Source of the DNA: Candidatus Nitrotoga sp. CP45
Lineage (GTDB): Bacteria > Pseudomonadota > Gammaproteobacteria > Burkholderiales > Gallionellaceae
DNA: 50,903 bases
Assembly (NCBI GenBank): GCA_003402375.1
Contig: QFXJ01000014.1
Location: forward strand, 1-50,903
Reading direction: 5' to 3'
The position numbers and the translations under genes are program-made. Below, in pieces: positions 24,166-34,477 of the stretch (position 1 is its first letter; each line of letters starts with the position of its first letter). Below the pieces are notes generated by a model. It did not search any database. It was not told where the DNA came from and saw only the letters and a program-made list of their open reading frames with translations.

Positions 24166-26154
24166 ATGCTGAGTAAACTCAATCCCTCACAATACGAAGC
24201 AGTTAAGTATCTGGATGGCCCCCTGTTGGTGCTGGCTGGCGCAGGCAGCGGAAAAACACGTGTTATCACCCATAAGCTAGCCTATCTGGTCGAGCAATGC
24301 AGTTACGCACCACGCAACATCGCCGCAATCACCTTTACCAACAAAGCTGCGAATGAAATGCGTGAGCGCGTGGGCAAGCTATTAACTGGGCACAATGCCA
24401 AAGGTTTAACCATTTGCACCTTCCATGCGCTGGGTATGCAAATCTTGCGTGAAGAGGCTAGTCTGCTCGGTTACAAAAAACAGTTTTCTATCTTCGATAG
24501 TGCTGATACAGCAAAGATCATTAGTGAGTTGCTGGGTGCGCCGGACAAACAAGATATCCGTATTGCACAAAGTGTCATGTCCAAATGGAAATCCTCTTTC
24601 ATCTCGCCGGAACAAGCGTTAAGCCTGGTAGAAAACGAGGCAGATCAACGCACTGCATTACTTTATGGACGTTATCAGGAAACATTACGCGCCTACCAGT
24701 CTATGGATTTTGATGACTTGATCCGTTTGCCAGTGGATTTGTTTCAGGCTTTTCCTGAAGCCCTGCTGCGCTGGCAGCAACGTTTTCGTTATTTGTTGAT
24801 CGACGAATATCAGGATACCAACGATTGCCAGTATCAAATGACTCGCTTGCTGGCGGGCAGCCGCGCAGCACTGACAGCAGTGGGCGATGACGATCAGGCA
24901 ATCTATGCCTGGCGCGGAGCGAGCACCGCGAATTTGCAGAATTTACAAAATGACCACGTGAATTTACGCGTAATCAAGCTGGAACAAAACTACCGTTCTT
25001 CACAACGCATTTTGACCTGTGCCAATCATTTAATACGTAACAATACCAAGCTATTCGAAAAAAAATTGTGGAGCGACCATGGACCGGGCGACCCTATCCG
25101 CGTATTCGCAGCCAAGGACAGCGATAACGAAGCAGAGTCCGTAGTAATGCGTTTGCTGGCCCATAAATTTGAACACAATACACGCTTTTCTGACTACGCC
25201 ATCCTGTATCGCAGCAATCACCTATCGCGTACTTTTGAGGAACAACTGCGTGGGCAGAAAGTGCCCTATACCGTCAGTGGCGGCAGCTCCTTCTTCGATC
25301 GCGCGGAGATCAAGGATCTCACTGCCTATTTGCGCTTGATTGCTAACACGGATGACGATCCGGCCTTTATTCGCGCCATTACCACGCCTAAACGAGGTAT
25401 TGGCAACCAGACACTGGAGAAGCTTGCGGGCTATGCCGGCACACGCAACATCAGTCTGTTCGCAGCAGCTTTCGAAAGCGCCATGGCACATCAACTTCCA
25501 GCACGACAGCACGAAGAGTTACTAACCTTTTGCAATTTCATTAATCGCATGGAAGCGCGTGCCGACAAAGAAGAGTGCGCGACGGTGATGGCAGATTTAA
25601 TGAACGCTATCGATTACGAGGCATGGCTGTTCGACAGCCATGAACCGCGTCAGGCGGAAAGCAAATGGGCAAATGTTACGGATTTTGTCGGCTGGATCAA
25701 CCGCAAATCGGAAGCCGACGGCAAAACGTTACTGGCGATGACACAAACTATCGCGCTGATGAACCTGCTCGAATCCCGCGAAGAAGAAGTAGATGCTGTC
25801 TCATTATCCACTCTGCATGCCGCCAAGGGTCTGGAATTCGGCCATGTGTTCATGGTTGGAGTAGAAGAAGGCACTCTGCCGCACCACCAAAGCGAGCACC
25901 CGGAACAAATTGAGGAAGAACGTCGCCTGATGTACGTAGGCATAACTCGCGCGGAGCGTTCGCTGCAAATCAGCTACTGCACCAAACGCAAACAAGGAAA
26001 AGAATGGCAGACGTGCGAAGCAAGCCGCTTCCTGCAAGAATTGCCCGCAGATGAACTAATCTATTCGGGTGTATTACCAGCAGGTAGTACACCTGAAGTC
26101 AGTAAGGATGCGGGGATGGCGAAATTAGCGCGGTTGAAGGCGATGCTAGGTTGA
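24166..26154 (+). CDS. rep: ATP-dependent DNA helicase Rep
   Basis: A 662-residue UvrD/Rep superfamily 1A helicase. Motifs appear in order: Q motif LNPSQYEAV, Walker A GAGSGKTRV, Ia ITFTNKAANEMR, Walker B LLIDEYQDTN, III GDDDQAIYAWRGA, IV EQNYRSSQRIL, V TLHAAKGLEF and VI RRLMYVGITRA. Length and end fit Rep (E. coli 673 residues). It unwinds DNA 3' to 5' and helps forks pass bound proteins. ATG 24166 has AAGG eight bases upstream and aligns with family starts; an in-frame start 63 bases earlier has neither. Confidence 0.96.
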   Translation: MLSKLNPSQYEAVKYLDGPLLVLAGAGSGKTRVITHKLAYLVEQCSYAPRNIAAITFTNKAANEMRERVGKLLTGHNAKGLTICTFHALGMQILREEASLLGYKKQFSIFDSADTAKIISELLGAPDKQDIRIAQSVMSKWKSSFISPEQALSLVENEADQRTALLYGRYQETLRAYQSMDFDDLIRLPVDLFQAFPEALLRWQQRFRYLLIDEYQDTNDCQYQMTRLLAGSRAALTAVGDDDQAIYAWRGASTANLQNLQNDHVNLRVIKLEQNYRSSQRILTCANHLIRNNTKLFEKKLWSDHGPGDPIRVFAAKDSDNEAESVVMRLLAHKFEHNTRFSDYAILYRSNHLSRTFEEQLRGQKVPYTVSGGSSFFDRAEIKDLTAYLRLIANTDDDPAFIRAITTPKRGIGNQTLEKLAGYAGTRNISLFAAAFESAMAHQLPARQHEELLTFCNFINRMEARADKEECATVMADLMNAIDYEAWLFDSHEPRQAESKWANVTDFVGWINRKSEADGKTLLAMTQTIALMNLLESREEEVDAVSLSTLHAAKGLEFGHVFMVGVEEGTLPHHQSEHPEQIEEERRLMYVGITRAERSLQISYCTKRKQGKEWQTCEASRFLQELPADELIYSGVLPAGSTPEVSKDAGMAKLARLKAMLG

Positions 26155-26192
26155 CCCAATATTAAGAATACAAAATAACTGAATAGTGGTTC

Positions 26193-26522
26193 TCAGCAGC
26201 AACGTTGAATGCCACTCCATTTTTTCCGCTGCTGGTAAAGATAGAAATCTTTGCGCGTCAGCGGTGTAATGCCAGGAGAACTGGTGGTATGTTGAGCGAT
26301 GTAACGTTCGTAAGCATCGTCCCCACTCAATTCACGTATCACACGCCATAGATAAGACAATAACTGAAATGGTTTGACACAGATTTCTTCGTTTGCAGTG
26401 AGTGTACCGCTTTGCGCGACACACTGATTTAGATCCCGGCCAGTTTCTAACGCCGGCAAACTAGAATCACTTACCACAGAAAATGATTCACCCACGCCTC
26501 TCTCAATCAATCCCGTACCCAT
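26193..26522 (-). CDS. YbdD/YjiX-like protein with an N-terminal extension
   Basis: A 109-codon frame. Residues about 50-109 match the small YbdD/YjiX family usually encoded after cstA: YLWRVIRELSGDDAYERY, then TPLTRKDFYLYQQRKKWSG and a final IQRCC. Family members are only about 65 residues. Here about 48 extra residues precede the domain and begin within the last 16 bases of cstA. No internal ATG exists, so either the extension is real or a TTG near residue 53 is used. The family is thought to support CstA peptide or pyruvate uptake. Confidence 0.8.
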   Translation of the reverse strand: MGTGLIERGVGESFSVVSDSSLPALETGRDLNQCVAQSGTLTANEEICVKPFQLLSYLWRVIRELSGDDAYERYIAQHTTSSPGITPLTRKDFYLYQQRKKWSGIQRCC

Positions 26523-28579
26523 GCTTTCTCCATTCTAGTCAACTGGTGCGACACCTCGGATAACGGAGGTACTGGCTTGCCATTTAGGTAGCGGACGCAG
26601 ACACGCAGCATGTCGAATACGATTAGCCATAACATGCAGACAAAAAACAAGGTCAGCACTGCATCAAGACGCTGGTTGAAGATAAGCTGCGGTGCGATGG
26701 CCGCCTTTTCTGGGGAAAGAAGACCTGATGCGAGTTTTGCGGCGAGGTCATTGGCAGCAGCGAGGAAACCGATACGTACATCGGTGCTGGTGATTTTTTC
26801 CCACACTGCACTGCTGGTAATTATGATCAACCAGGTAAGCGGCAAAGCCGTGATCCAAGCATATTTTAGCTTGTCGGATTTAACCAGGATACCCGTAGCA
26901 ACACACAACGCGATGGCAGCCAGAATTTGATTCGAGATACCGAACAACGGCCACAGGATGTTGACACCACCATTGGGATCAATCACGCCAATATATAAAA
27001 AATAGCCCCAGGCAGCCACAATAATACCGCTACTCAACAATACTGATGGATACCACGAGGTGTGGCCCAACGGTTTCCAAATATTGCCTAGCATGTCTTG
27101 CAACATGAAGCGGCCGACACGCGTACCTGCATCCAGCGTTGTGAGAATGAAGATAGCCTCAAACATGATGGCGAAGTGATACCACATGGCAAGCATGCCT
27201 TGACCAAAGGCACTACCGAAAATACTGGCCATGCCAACCGCCAGCGAGGGCGCACCACCAGTACGCGCGAACAGGGTAGCTTCACCCATCTGCTGCGCCA
27301 ACAAATTCATCTGCGCCACCGTAACTGGAAAACCCCAACTGGAAATTTTGGCCACCGCATCTGCCGCTTCTTTGCCAACGACACCCGCAGGAGAATTGAT
27401 AGCAAAGAACACGCCGGGGTCTAACACCGTAGCTGCAATGATCGCCATTATTGCAACGAAAGATTCCAGCGCCATGCCACCGAAGCCAATCATACGGATG
27501 TCGCGCTCATTGCTGAGCAGCTTAGGCGTAGTGCCAGAGGCGATCAGTGCATGAAAGCCAGAAATTGCGCCACAAGCGATGGTGATAAACACGAAAGGAA
27601 ATAATTTACCTCCAAAAATAGGGCCGGTCCCGTCGACGAACTGGGTGAATGCGGGCATTTTTACGCTCGGTTGCATCCACACAATGGCCAGCATCAATAG
27701 GATGATCGTACCGAGTTTCATGTAGGTAGACAGGTAATCGCGTGGCGCGAGCAGCAACCATACTGGCAGGATAGCTGCTGCAAAACCGTAAGCAATTACC
27801 ATCCAAGCCAATGGCAGACCGGGATAATCAAAAAACTCGCGTAGATTTTGTTGGTGCTCAATCCATCCACCACCCGCCACAGCTAACAGCAACAAGATAA
27901 CGCCCAGTAACGAACCTTCAAGCACACGGCCCGGGCGGATAGAACGCATGTATAGGCCTACCAACATAGCGATGGGGATAGTGGCAGCCACAGTAGAAGT
28001 AGCCCAGGGGCTATGTTTCATGGCATTGACCACTACCAAACCGAGCACCGCGATGAGAATAATCATGATAAACAGCGTGGTGGTTAGCGCAGCAACACCA
28101 CCAATAGCACCCAGTTCGTCTCGCGCCATTTGCCCCAAGCTACGGCCATTACGACGGGTGGAATAAAACAACGTAACCATGTCCTGCACACAGCCGCCAA
28201 GTACTGCGCCGAACAATATCCACAGCGTACCTGGCAAGTAACCAAACTGTGCAGCCAGAGTCGGTCCGACCAGAGGCCCTGGTCCCGCAATAGCGGCGAA
28301 ATGGTGTCCAAATACGATCCAGCGATTGGTTGGAATATAATCACGTCCGTTATCGAGTCGCTCTGCGGGTGTAGCGCGAGTTGGATCAATGAGCAGGACT
28401 TTGGTGGCAATCCATGTTGCGTAGAAACGATAGGAAATTGCGTATACGCACAGCGCGGCTGTGACAAACCACAGCGCGTTGATCGACTCGCCGCGATTCA
28501 GCGCTATACCGCCCAATGCGGCAGATCCAAGCAAGGCAACGGCAATCCAAACAAAGATGGCCACCAATGAATTTTTCAT
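26507..28579 (-). CDS. cstA: Carbon starvation protein CstA family transporter
   Basis: A 690-residue membrane protein with about 16-18 helices. CstA signatures include NRWIVFGHHFAAIAGPGPLV and LAAQFGYLPGTLWILFGAVL near the N terminus and LWPLFGISNQILAAIAL towards the C terminus. E. coli relatives import peptides and pyruvate. ATG 28579 fits family N-termini (MKNSLVAIFVWIAVAL); a TTG 30 bases earlier is unlikely. The ribosome site is weak. The next gene, YbdD-like, overlaps the 3' end by 16 bases. Confidence 0.95.
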   Translation of the reverse strand: MKNSLVAIFVWIAVALLGSAALGGIALNRGESINALWFVTAALCVYAISYRFYATWIATKVLLIDPTRATPAERLDNGRDYIPTNRWIVFGHHFAAIAGPGPLVGPTLAAQFGYLPGTLWILFGAVLGGCVQDMVTLFYSTRRNGRSLGQMARDELGAIGGVAALTTTLFIMIILIAVLGLVVVNAMKHSPWATSTVAATIPIAMLVGLYMRSIRPGRVLEGSLLGVILLLLAVAGGGWIEHQQNLREFFDYPGLPLAWMVIAYGFAAAILPVWLLLAPRDYLSTYMKLGTIILLMLAIVWMQPSVKMPAFTQFVDGTGPIFGGKLFPFVFITIACGAISGFHALIASGTTPKLLSNERDIRMIGFGGMALESFVAIMAIIAATVLDPGVFFAINSPAGVVGKEAADAVAKISSWGFPVTVAQMNLLAQQMGEATLFARTGGAPSLAVGMASIFGSAFGQGMLAMWYHFAIMFEAIFILTTLDAGTRVGRFMLQDMLGNIWKPLGHTSWYPSVLLSSGIIVAAWGYFLYIGVIDPNGGVNILWPLFGISNQILAAIALCVATGILVKSDKLKYAWITALPLTWLIIITSSAVWEKITSTDVRIGFLAAANDLAAKLASGLLSPEKAAIAPQLIFNQRLDAVLTLFFVCMLWLIVFDMLRVCVRYLNGKPVPPLSEVSHQLTRMEKAWVRD

Positions 28580-28807
28580 AGTAATTTCTATGCAAGAAGG
28601 CAACCGCAAATTATGACATGCCTCACAACTTAGATGGAGTTGATAAAGATTATTATCTTTAATGTTTATATTAAATTCAATTTAATATAAACATATTTTG
28701 ATCGGCATTAAACTGAACTTTAACCCAAATTCTTGAGCGCCCCCCTTTGCCTGACTAACAAACACTGTCAGAATGTCCACATAATTCATCGCGTAGGAGA
28801 TATTGCT

Positions 28808-29791
28808 ATGAAAGCACCTATCCGCATCGCCATCACTGGTGCTGCTGGTCAGATCAGTTACAGCCTGTTGTTTCGCATCGCCAATGGCGAGATGCTGAAA
28901 CACGAACAACCCATCATCCTGCAACTGCTAGACATACCACAAGCGCAGCAAGCGTTGCGTGGCATAGCGATGGAGTTGGAAGACTGCGTATTTCCCATGT
29001 TGCAGCAGGTTATCATTACCGATGACCCCAAGGTCGCCTTTCGCGACGCAGAAATTGTCCTGCTGGTTGGCGCGCGTCCGCGTAGCAAGGGCATGGAACG
29101 CAGTGAACTAATCGAGATTAACGCCAGTATTTTTGCCGAACACGGCAAAATTCTCAATGCATACGCCGCACCACATGTCAAAATTTTAGTGGTAGGCAAT
29201 CCGGCTAATACTAACGCACTAATTGTCATACATAATACCCCCGACCTTAACCCGAAGAATGTTAGCTCTATGATGCGGCTTGATCACAACCGCGCTATCG
29301 CGCAAGTAGCGCGTAAGCTTTCCCAGCCCATAGGTAGCATCAAAAAAATGGTGGTGTGGGGCAACCATTCCTGCACACAATATCCCGATCTGTCACATGC
29401 CGAAATACAAGGACGCAAAGTCCTCGACATTCTGCCGGATGATAATTGGGTTGAAAGCGAATTTATCCCGACTGTGCAAAAGCGCGGCACAGTGGTGATC
29501 GAAGCGCGCGGCTTGAGTAGCGCTGCCAGCGCTGCCAACGCAGCCATTGGCCATATGCATAATTGGATACTTGGCTCGCACCATGATGACTGGGTCACCA
29601 TGAGCGTACTATCGGATGGTAGTTACGATATACCAGCAGGCGTGGTGTACGGCTTTCCGGTTATTTGTCACAACGGCGACTACCAAATTGTGCAAAACCT
29701 GCCCATAAGTGAAATCGGTCGCCAACATATGCTGGAAAACTATCGTGAATTATCGAAAGAAAGAGAACAAATCAAACATCTACTGGGTTAA
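28808..29791 (+). CDS. mdh: Malate dehydrogenase
   Basis: A 327-residue NAD-dependent malate dehydrogenase of the cytosolic-like group. The nucleotide loop is [19 protein letters not shown], the substrate arginines lie in [16 protein letters not shown], the NPANTNAL segment and catalytic region [13 protein letters not shown] follow. It interconverts malate and oxaloacetate in the TCA cycle. ATG 28808 has GGAG eight bases upstream; the frame extends further upstream only by 25 unlikely codons. Confidence 0.97.
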   Translation: MKAPIRIAITGAAGQISYSLLFRIANGEMLKHEQPIILQLLDIPQAQQALRGIAMELEDCVFPMLQQVIITDDPKVAFRDAEIVLLVGARPRSKGMERSELIEINASIFAEHGKILNAYAAPHVKILVVGNPANTNALIVIHNTPDLNPKNVSSMMRLDHNRAIAQVARKLSQPIGSIKKMVVWGNHSCTQYPDLSHAEIQGRKVLDILPDDNWVESEFIPTVQKRGTVVIEARGLSSAASAANAAIGHMHNWILGSHHDDWVTMSVLSDGSYDIPAGVVYGFPVICHNGDYQIVQNLPISEIGRQHMLENYRELSKEREQIKHLLG

Positions 29792-30357
29792 ATAATAACT
29801 ACTATCCATATAGTTATATTAGTTTTAACCCCGCTATCTGAATACACAAAAGCTAAAAAATAACAAAATGGGACAGTATTCCTATTTTTATACTAACTTA
29901 ACTCCCACCTACTAAAAACGTTATCAGTTTACTGGCGTTGAATATCCAATGACTGGCAATCAAGGAAGCTGCTATCCCCGGCCTAATTGCTATTGCTGTA
30001 CTTTTTTGTACCTGCTCACGTTATCCGCTGATCAGCACATTGCTATATAACCAGCCATTATTCATATTGAAAATCACACAAAAACTCGTTTAAAATGACG
30101 ATACTGAAGCCTTTAAAACCGGTTTATTAAATGCCACCTACCTACTTGGCGCTACTTTTTTTCTTCGGGGATGAACTACATTCTCGCAAAGTGGGTTGTT
30201 GCCCTACAGATAGTTTTGCCTTCAATGAAGCGTGGAAACAACTAACTTTCCATGCTCATGATGATGATTTTTTATTATTTGTGGCACACCATTTCCAGCA
30301 TGGTTGGGCTTGCTCTGGACAATGTGCTCGCATCCAAAAAACTTAAAGGTAAAAAAC
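29792..30357. other. Non-coding stretch after mdh
   Basis: About 560 AT-rich bases. A 71-codon plus frame at 30131-30346 lacks a ribosome site and family resemblance and I do not support it. The end of the stretch should carry the promoter of the small membrane peptide. Confidence 0.4.
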
Positions 30358-30477
30358 ATGAGTAGCGTATGGCGTAGCATCTGGGCCTTCATCATGCTGA
30401 TTGCTGTAATCATCACGATTTTTGTGCTAATCGGCGTGCTTAGTCTTGTCGTTTTCCCGTCACACTGGCTCTCTTAA
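30358..30477 (+). CDS. 39-residue single-span membrane peptide
   Basis: A short frame beginning MSSVWRSIWAFIMLIAVIIT with one continuous hydrophobic helix (about residues 8-32) and ending FPSHWLS. AAAGG lies about eight bases before the ATG. Composition is that of a genuine small membrane protein rather than noise. No family was recognised, and no neighbour on the same strand explains it. Its best use would be as a small regulator or subunit in the membrane (inference). Confidence 0.5.
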   Translation: MSSVWRSIWAFIMLIAVIITIFVLIGVLSLVVFPSHWLS

Positions 30478-30656
30478 TGTCTATTTGAAGTATGGGCTTG
30501 AAAGATACCCAATTTTGGGTGAACGGAAAGCTGGCTATCGCCAGCACCGGTCTTACGGCTGCGACATCCCTGATTTGCCGTGCATCGACGGGTAGAACTC
30601 GAATGCCAACAAGCCTTTGACGAACAATGGCACTTCAAAATAACGTACAAGCCTAC

Positions 30657-33600
30657 TTAATCCAACACTGGATGACCATTAACAAATATTGCAAATTCTT
30701 CAGCTGGCAGCGGATGGCTATAATAATAGCCTTGGATCTCATCGCAGCCTCGAGCGCGTAAAAAATCCAGCTGTTCCAACGTTTCCACTCCTTCCGCGAT
30801 GACCTGCAATTTAAACTGGTGGCCCAAACTAATGATGGAACGCACGATAGCCGCGTCATTTTCATCAATAGCAACGTCACGTACGAAGGATTGATCCACC
30901 TTCAGTCGATCAAGTGGCATTTTCTTCAAGTAACTAAGGCTAGAATAACCAGTACCAAAGTCATCTATGGCCAATTGCACTCCAAGCTCATGCATCTGTG
31001 TCAGAAAAGCCATTGACGCTTGAGCCTCGTTCATCATGACGCCTTCAGTAATTTCCAACTCCAAGTCCCCTGGATGCAGCCCCGTTTCTTCTAATACGGC
31101 GATGATCATTTGCACAAGCTGAGGTTGACGTAATTGACTGGTGGATAAATTTATGGATATCGGGAATATGGACATCCCTTGCCGCCTCCATTCGGCTAGT
31201 TGCGCGCAAGCTGAGCGCAGCACCCATTCGCCTATAGGTATAATCTGCCCGGTCTCCTCGGCCACTGGAACAAATTCTGCTGGCGCAACAAAGCCCTTCT
31301 CTGGATGTTTCCAGCGCAGTAATGCCTCCGCACCGCACACCATTCCATTGACCAAGTTTACCTGGGGCTGATAATGCAATGTGAACTCATTGCGCTCCAA
31401 CGCCAGGCGCATGTCATTTTCCATAGAAAACAGTTGATGGGCACGGAAATTCATTTCCGGCGCAAAAAACAGAAAGTTACTGCGGCCCTCAGCTTTTACA
31501 CGATACATCGCCACATCCGCATGCTTGATCAATGTATTAATTTCGTCCTCACTATCCGCGTTGTCAGGATAGATACTGATGCCGATGCTAGCATGGGTGG
31601 CGATTTGTAGAGCGCCGACATCACAAGGAGTAGTCAGCGTCCTGAGTATCTTGCCAGCTACTCGTGCCGCACCCTTTGCATCAGTCTCACGCAGTAATAC
31701 GATAAATTCGTCGCCACTGATCCGTGACACGGTGTCTACTTCACGCACACATTCCTGCAAACGCAACGCCACTACCTGCAATAATTTGTCGCCCACCGCA
31801 TGGCCCATCGAATCGTTTACATACTTAAAGCGATCAAGATCGATGAATAGCAATGCAAATTTATGCTTGTCGCGATGTGATTCAGCGATCAGCTGTCCGA
31901 GACGGTCATGCAGCAAGGTACGGTTAGGCAGAGCAGTCAACACATCGTAGTAGGCAAGGGACTGGATGTGCTGCTCAGATTCCTTACGTTTGGTGATGTC
32001 AACCCTAACCGATATGTAACGTACAATTTGCCCGCTCGCATCTTTGAGCGGCACGATAGCGCTATCCACCCAATACAGTGCGCCGCTTTTTGCGCGGTTA
32101 CAAATTTCACCGCGCCAGATGTCACCACGGGCGATGGTAGCCCACATCTCGACGAAAAAGGCGCTTGAATGCATCCCGGAATTAACGATACGGTGGTCAT
32201 GGCCGAGCACCTCCTCCCGGCTGTAACCGCTTACTTCACAAAATTTATCATTGGCCTGAATGATGCGCCCAAAAGGGTCGGCGACGGAAACGAGGGCGTG
32301 CTGGTCGATGGCCTGGATATAGCTGATTAACTCTGCAGAACTCCGCTCAGCACCTTCTTTGGCACGCAGCAGCAAACTTTGAGTTTGCTTGCGTGCTGTG
32401 ATGTCGTGGATGAAGGCACAGAATTCATACTTATTTTTCTGCTTGACCGGAGATATCGCCAATTCGATGGCAAATTGGTGGCCATCGCGATGCAAGCCTG
32501 CTATCTCTATACGCTTATTCAGTGCAGGTCCCTCGCCGGAAGCCAAAAAATGTTTCAAGCCCTGAATGTGCGCATTACGATACTGCGGCGGGATGATCAT
32601 ATCGTGCAGCATGTGTCCGATGGTTTCTTCCCGGGTCCAGCCAAAAATCTTTTCTGCCTGACCATTCCAGCCTGTGAGAATGCCCTCGGAATTCATTAAC
32701 ACCACGGCGTCCGGGGCAGCATCAATAATGGTACGCAATCTCGTATCGATCTCGGCCAGCTCCATTTCCTCCAGTTTTTTGCTGGTCATATCCTGAACCA
32801 CACCCAGCATCTTCAGTGGGGTTCCATCTGTATCGCGTATTACACCGCCACGTTGATGTAACCAGCGTACCGTGCCATCCGGCCAAATAACCCGGTGCTC
32901 TATGTTGTATCTAGTGCTTTCCTCAACGCAGGCATTCATTGAATTAATTACGTTCTGACGGTCATCAGGATGTATGTTGCTCAGGAAATCTTCATAAGTA
33001 CCATTCTGTTTTCCTGCAGGGCAGGCCATAAGGGCAGAAATATGGTCGCACCAATACAGTTCGCTAGTGCGAATGTCCAAATCCCAAGTGCCGATCTCGC
33101 CATACATCAGACTAAGGCGTAAACGCTCCTCGCTCTCGATTAATCGTTCATTCATCTTCCGCGCAGTTCGAAGAGCGCGTTCCCGACCCTGCACTAGCAA
33201 TCCTGTGAATAGCCCTAGCAATATACTCACAGCTAAGCCAACCACGACAATCGATTGCGACTTTTCTTCGGCCAGCTGCGCCTCAAAGCTGGGGAGAGAG
33301 CTAGCAGCCATTGTCCAGGTGTGTCCAGCAATTTCAAGGCGTTTGGAGGCATGGAAGAACGGATCTACGGCACTGATTTTGTTGGTGCTGTCGGCAGCAT
33401 GCATGAGCATCTTGCTCGACATGTTTTCGCCATCGTAGATTTTGATGTTAACGTCAAGAACACGTGCACCGAGAATGCCACGTATAAGATCATCCATCCG
33501 AAATAGAGCACTAACCCAGCCAATAAGATTGGCGCGGCGCTCAGCCGAAGTAGCATATGGCGCACCGTTTTTATAAACAGGCAAATACATCAAAAAACCA

Positions 33601-34229
33601 GTCTGCGCGCTTTCGCCATATTTTTGTATCAGTTTTGTCTTGCCAGTGATAACAGCTTTATCGTTATCACGCGCTTGCTCCATTGCAAAGCGCCGTACTG
33701 GATCGGAATACATATCGTCACCAAAAATACGTTGAATATCCTCTGAGAATGGCTCGATGAAGATGACAGAGGTAGTGATATCTCGCTTCCCACCAGGACT
33801 AATGGTGTATGCGGGAATACCTTCCTTGTAAGTGGTGGTAGTGTGTTTGTCTTGCTTCGCCGCAGGTACAATTAGCGAAAAACCCACACCCTGTATACCA
33901 GGGAAACTCTCCACAATATGTTGAGCGACGATGTAGGCATGGAATTCGTCGCGCTCTACGCTGGTGGAAGCGGCAAATAGGCCTTGCACGCCCCGCAGCG
34001 CTTGTTCCAAAGATTGCATACGTTGTTCAATGCGGTTACTGGCATTCAGCAAACGAAAATCGAAATCATATTGCAATTCCCGTACCGCTTCATAGCGTGC
34101 ATTTTTCCACAACTGATGGGTTACAACTAAAGAAACAATCACGACCAACCATGGTAAAAATCGGACAGCAGGAGACCATGATAGTAGCTGCTGAATGGGA
34201 TTAATGCGTGATGCTAATGAGGTCACCAC
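30657..34229 (-). CDS. CHASE-PAS-PAS-PAS-GGDEF-EAL cyclic di-GMP protein
   Basis: A 1190-residue membrane signalling protein. An N-terminal helix (about 22-40) and a second near 335-355 bracket a periplasmic CHASE sensor domain (about 80-300, with GVQGLFAASTSVERDEF). Three PAS domains follow (about 370-490, 500-625 and 640-755, two with PAC ends DMTSKK and DITARKQ). The GGDEF domain (about 765-925) has RISGDEFIVLL, where the first glycine is serine, a change many active cyclases tolerate. The EAL domain (about 940-1185) keeps EALLRWKHPEKG and DDFGTGYSSLSYLK. It may make and break cyclic di-GMP in response to a periplasmic ligand. The GTG start has no clear ribosome site. Confidence 0.93.
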   Translation of the reverse strand: MVTSLASRINPIQQLLSWSPAVRFLPWLVVIVSLVVTHQLWKNARYEAVRELQYDFDFRLLNASNRIEQRMQSLEQALRGVQGLFAASTSVERDEFHAYIVAQHIVESFPGIQGVGFSLIVPAAKQDKHTTTTYKEGIPAYTISPGGKRDITTSVIFIEPFSEDIQRIFGDDMYSDPVRRFAMEQARDNDKAVITGKTKLIQKYGESAQTGFLMYLPVYKNGAPYATSAERRANLIGWVSALFRMDDLIRGILGARVLDVNIKIYDGENMSSKMLMHAADSTNKISAVDPFFHASKRLEIAGHTWTMAASSLPSFEAQLAEEKSQSIVVVGLAVSILLGLFTGLLVQGRERALRTARKMNERLIESEERLRLSLMYGEIGTWDLDIRTSELYWCDHISALMACPAGKQNGTYEDFLSNIHPDDRQNVINSMNACVEESTRYNIEHRVIWPDGTVRWLHQRGGVIRDTDGTPLKMLGVVQDMTSKKLEEMELAEIDTRLRTIIDAAPDAVVLMNSEGILTGWNGQAEKIFGWTREETIGHMLHDMIIPPQYRNAHIQGLKHFLASGEGPALNKRIEIAGLHRDGHQFAIELAISPVKQKNKYEFCAFIHDITARKQTQSLLLRAKEGAERSSAELISYIQAIDQHALVSVADPFGRIIQANDKFCEVSGYSREEVLGHDHRIVNSGMHSSAFFVEMWATIARGDIWRGEICNRAKSGALYWVDSAIVPLKDASGQIVRYISVRVDITKRKESEQHIQSLAYYDVLTALPNRTLLHDRLGQLIAESHRDKHKFALLFIDLDRFKYVNDSMGHAVGDKLLQVVALRLQECVREVDTVSRISGDEFIVLLRETDAKGAARVAGKILRTLTTPCDVGALQIATHASIGISIYPDNADSEDEINTLIKHADVAMYRVKAEGRSNFLFFAPEMNFRAHQLFSMENDMRLALERNEFTLHYQPQVNLVNGMVCGAEALLRWKHPEKGFVAPAEFVPVAEETGQIIPIGEWVLRSACAQLAEWRRQGMSIFPISINLSTSQLRQPQLVQMIIAVLEETGLHPGDLELEITEGVMMNEAQASMAFLTQMHELGVQLAIDDFGTGYSSLSYLKKMPLDRLKVDQSFVRDVAIDENDAAIVRSIISLGHQFKLQVIAEGVETLEQLDFLRARGCDEIQGYYYSHPLPAEEFAIFVNGHPVLD

Positions 34230-34427
34230 GTTAATACTTTAGCATCATAATTTTTACATGAAAATTCATAATTGCAGTGTGGCTGAGCATAGTTATGCCG
34301 AGCTGCTTCTATAACTTGCGACAATCTATAGCAATACTTTAGAACCCCCCACTACATTACGTTGCTCAAAGACGGTTATGGCAGTAAGACAGTGCACAAC
34401 TCTACGCCTTTAGTAGCACCCTAAATA

Positions 34428-34451
34428 AATATCCCGGCATGCCGGGATATT
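34428..34451 (-). terminator. Terminator after pntB
   Basis: A perfect 24-bp palindrome built on ATATCCCGGCATGCCGGGAT, 27 bases past the pntB stop. Read on the minus strand it runs into ATTTATTTAG, a weak U-tail. It resembles the hairpins at 37535 and 41418. Confidence 0.75.
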
Positions 34452-34477
34452 ATGCTGAAATAAAATCACGTAACAAC

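Noticed and set aside
30131-30346. 71-codon plus frame before the small membrane peptide
   Set aside because: No ribosome site and no recognisable protein features.
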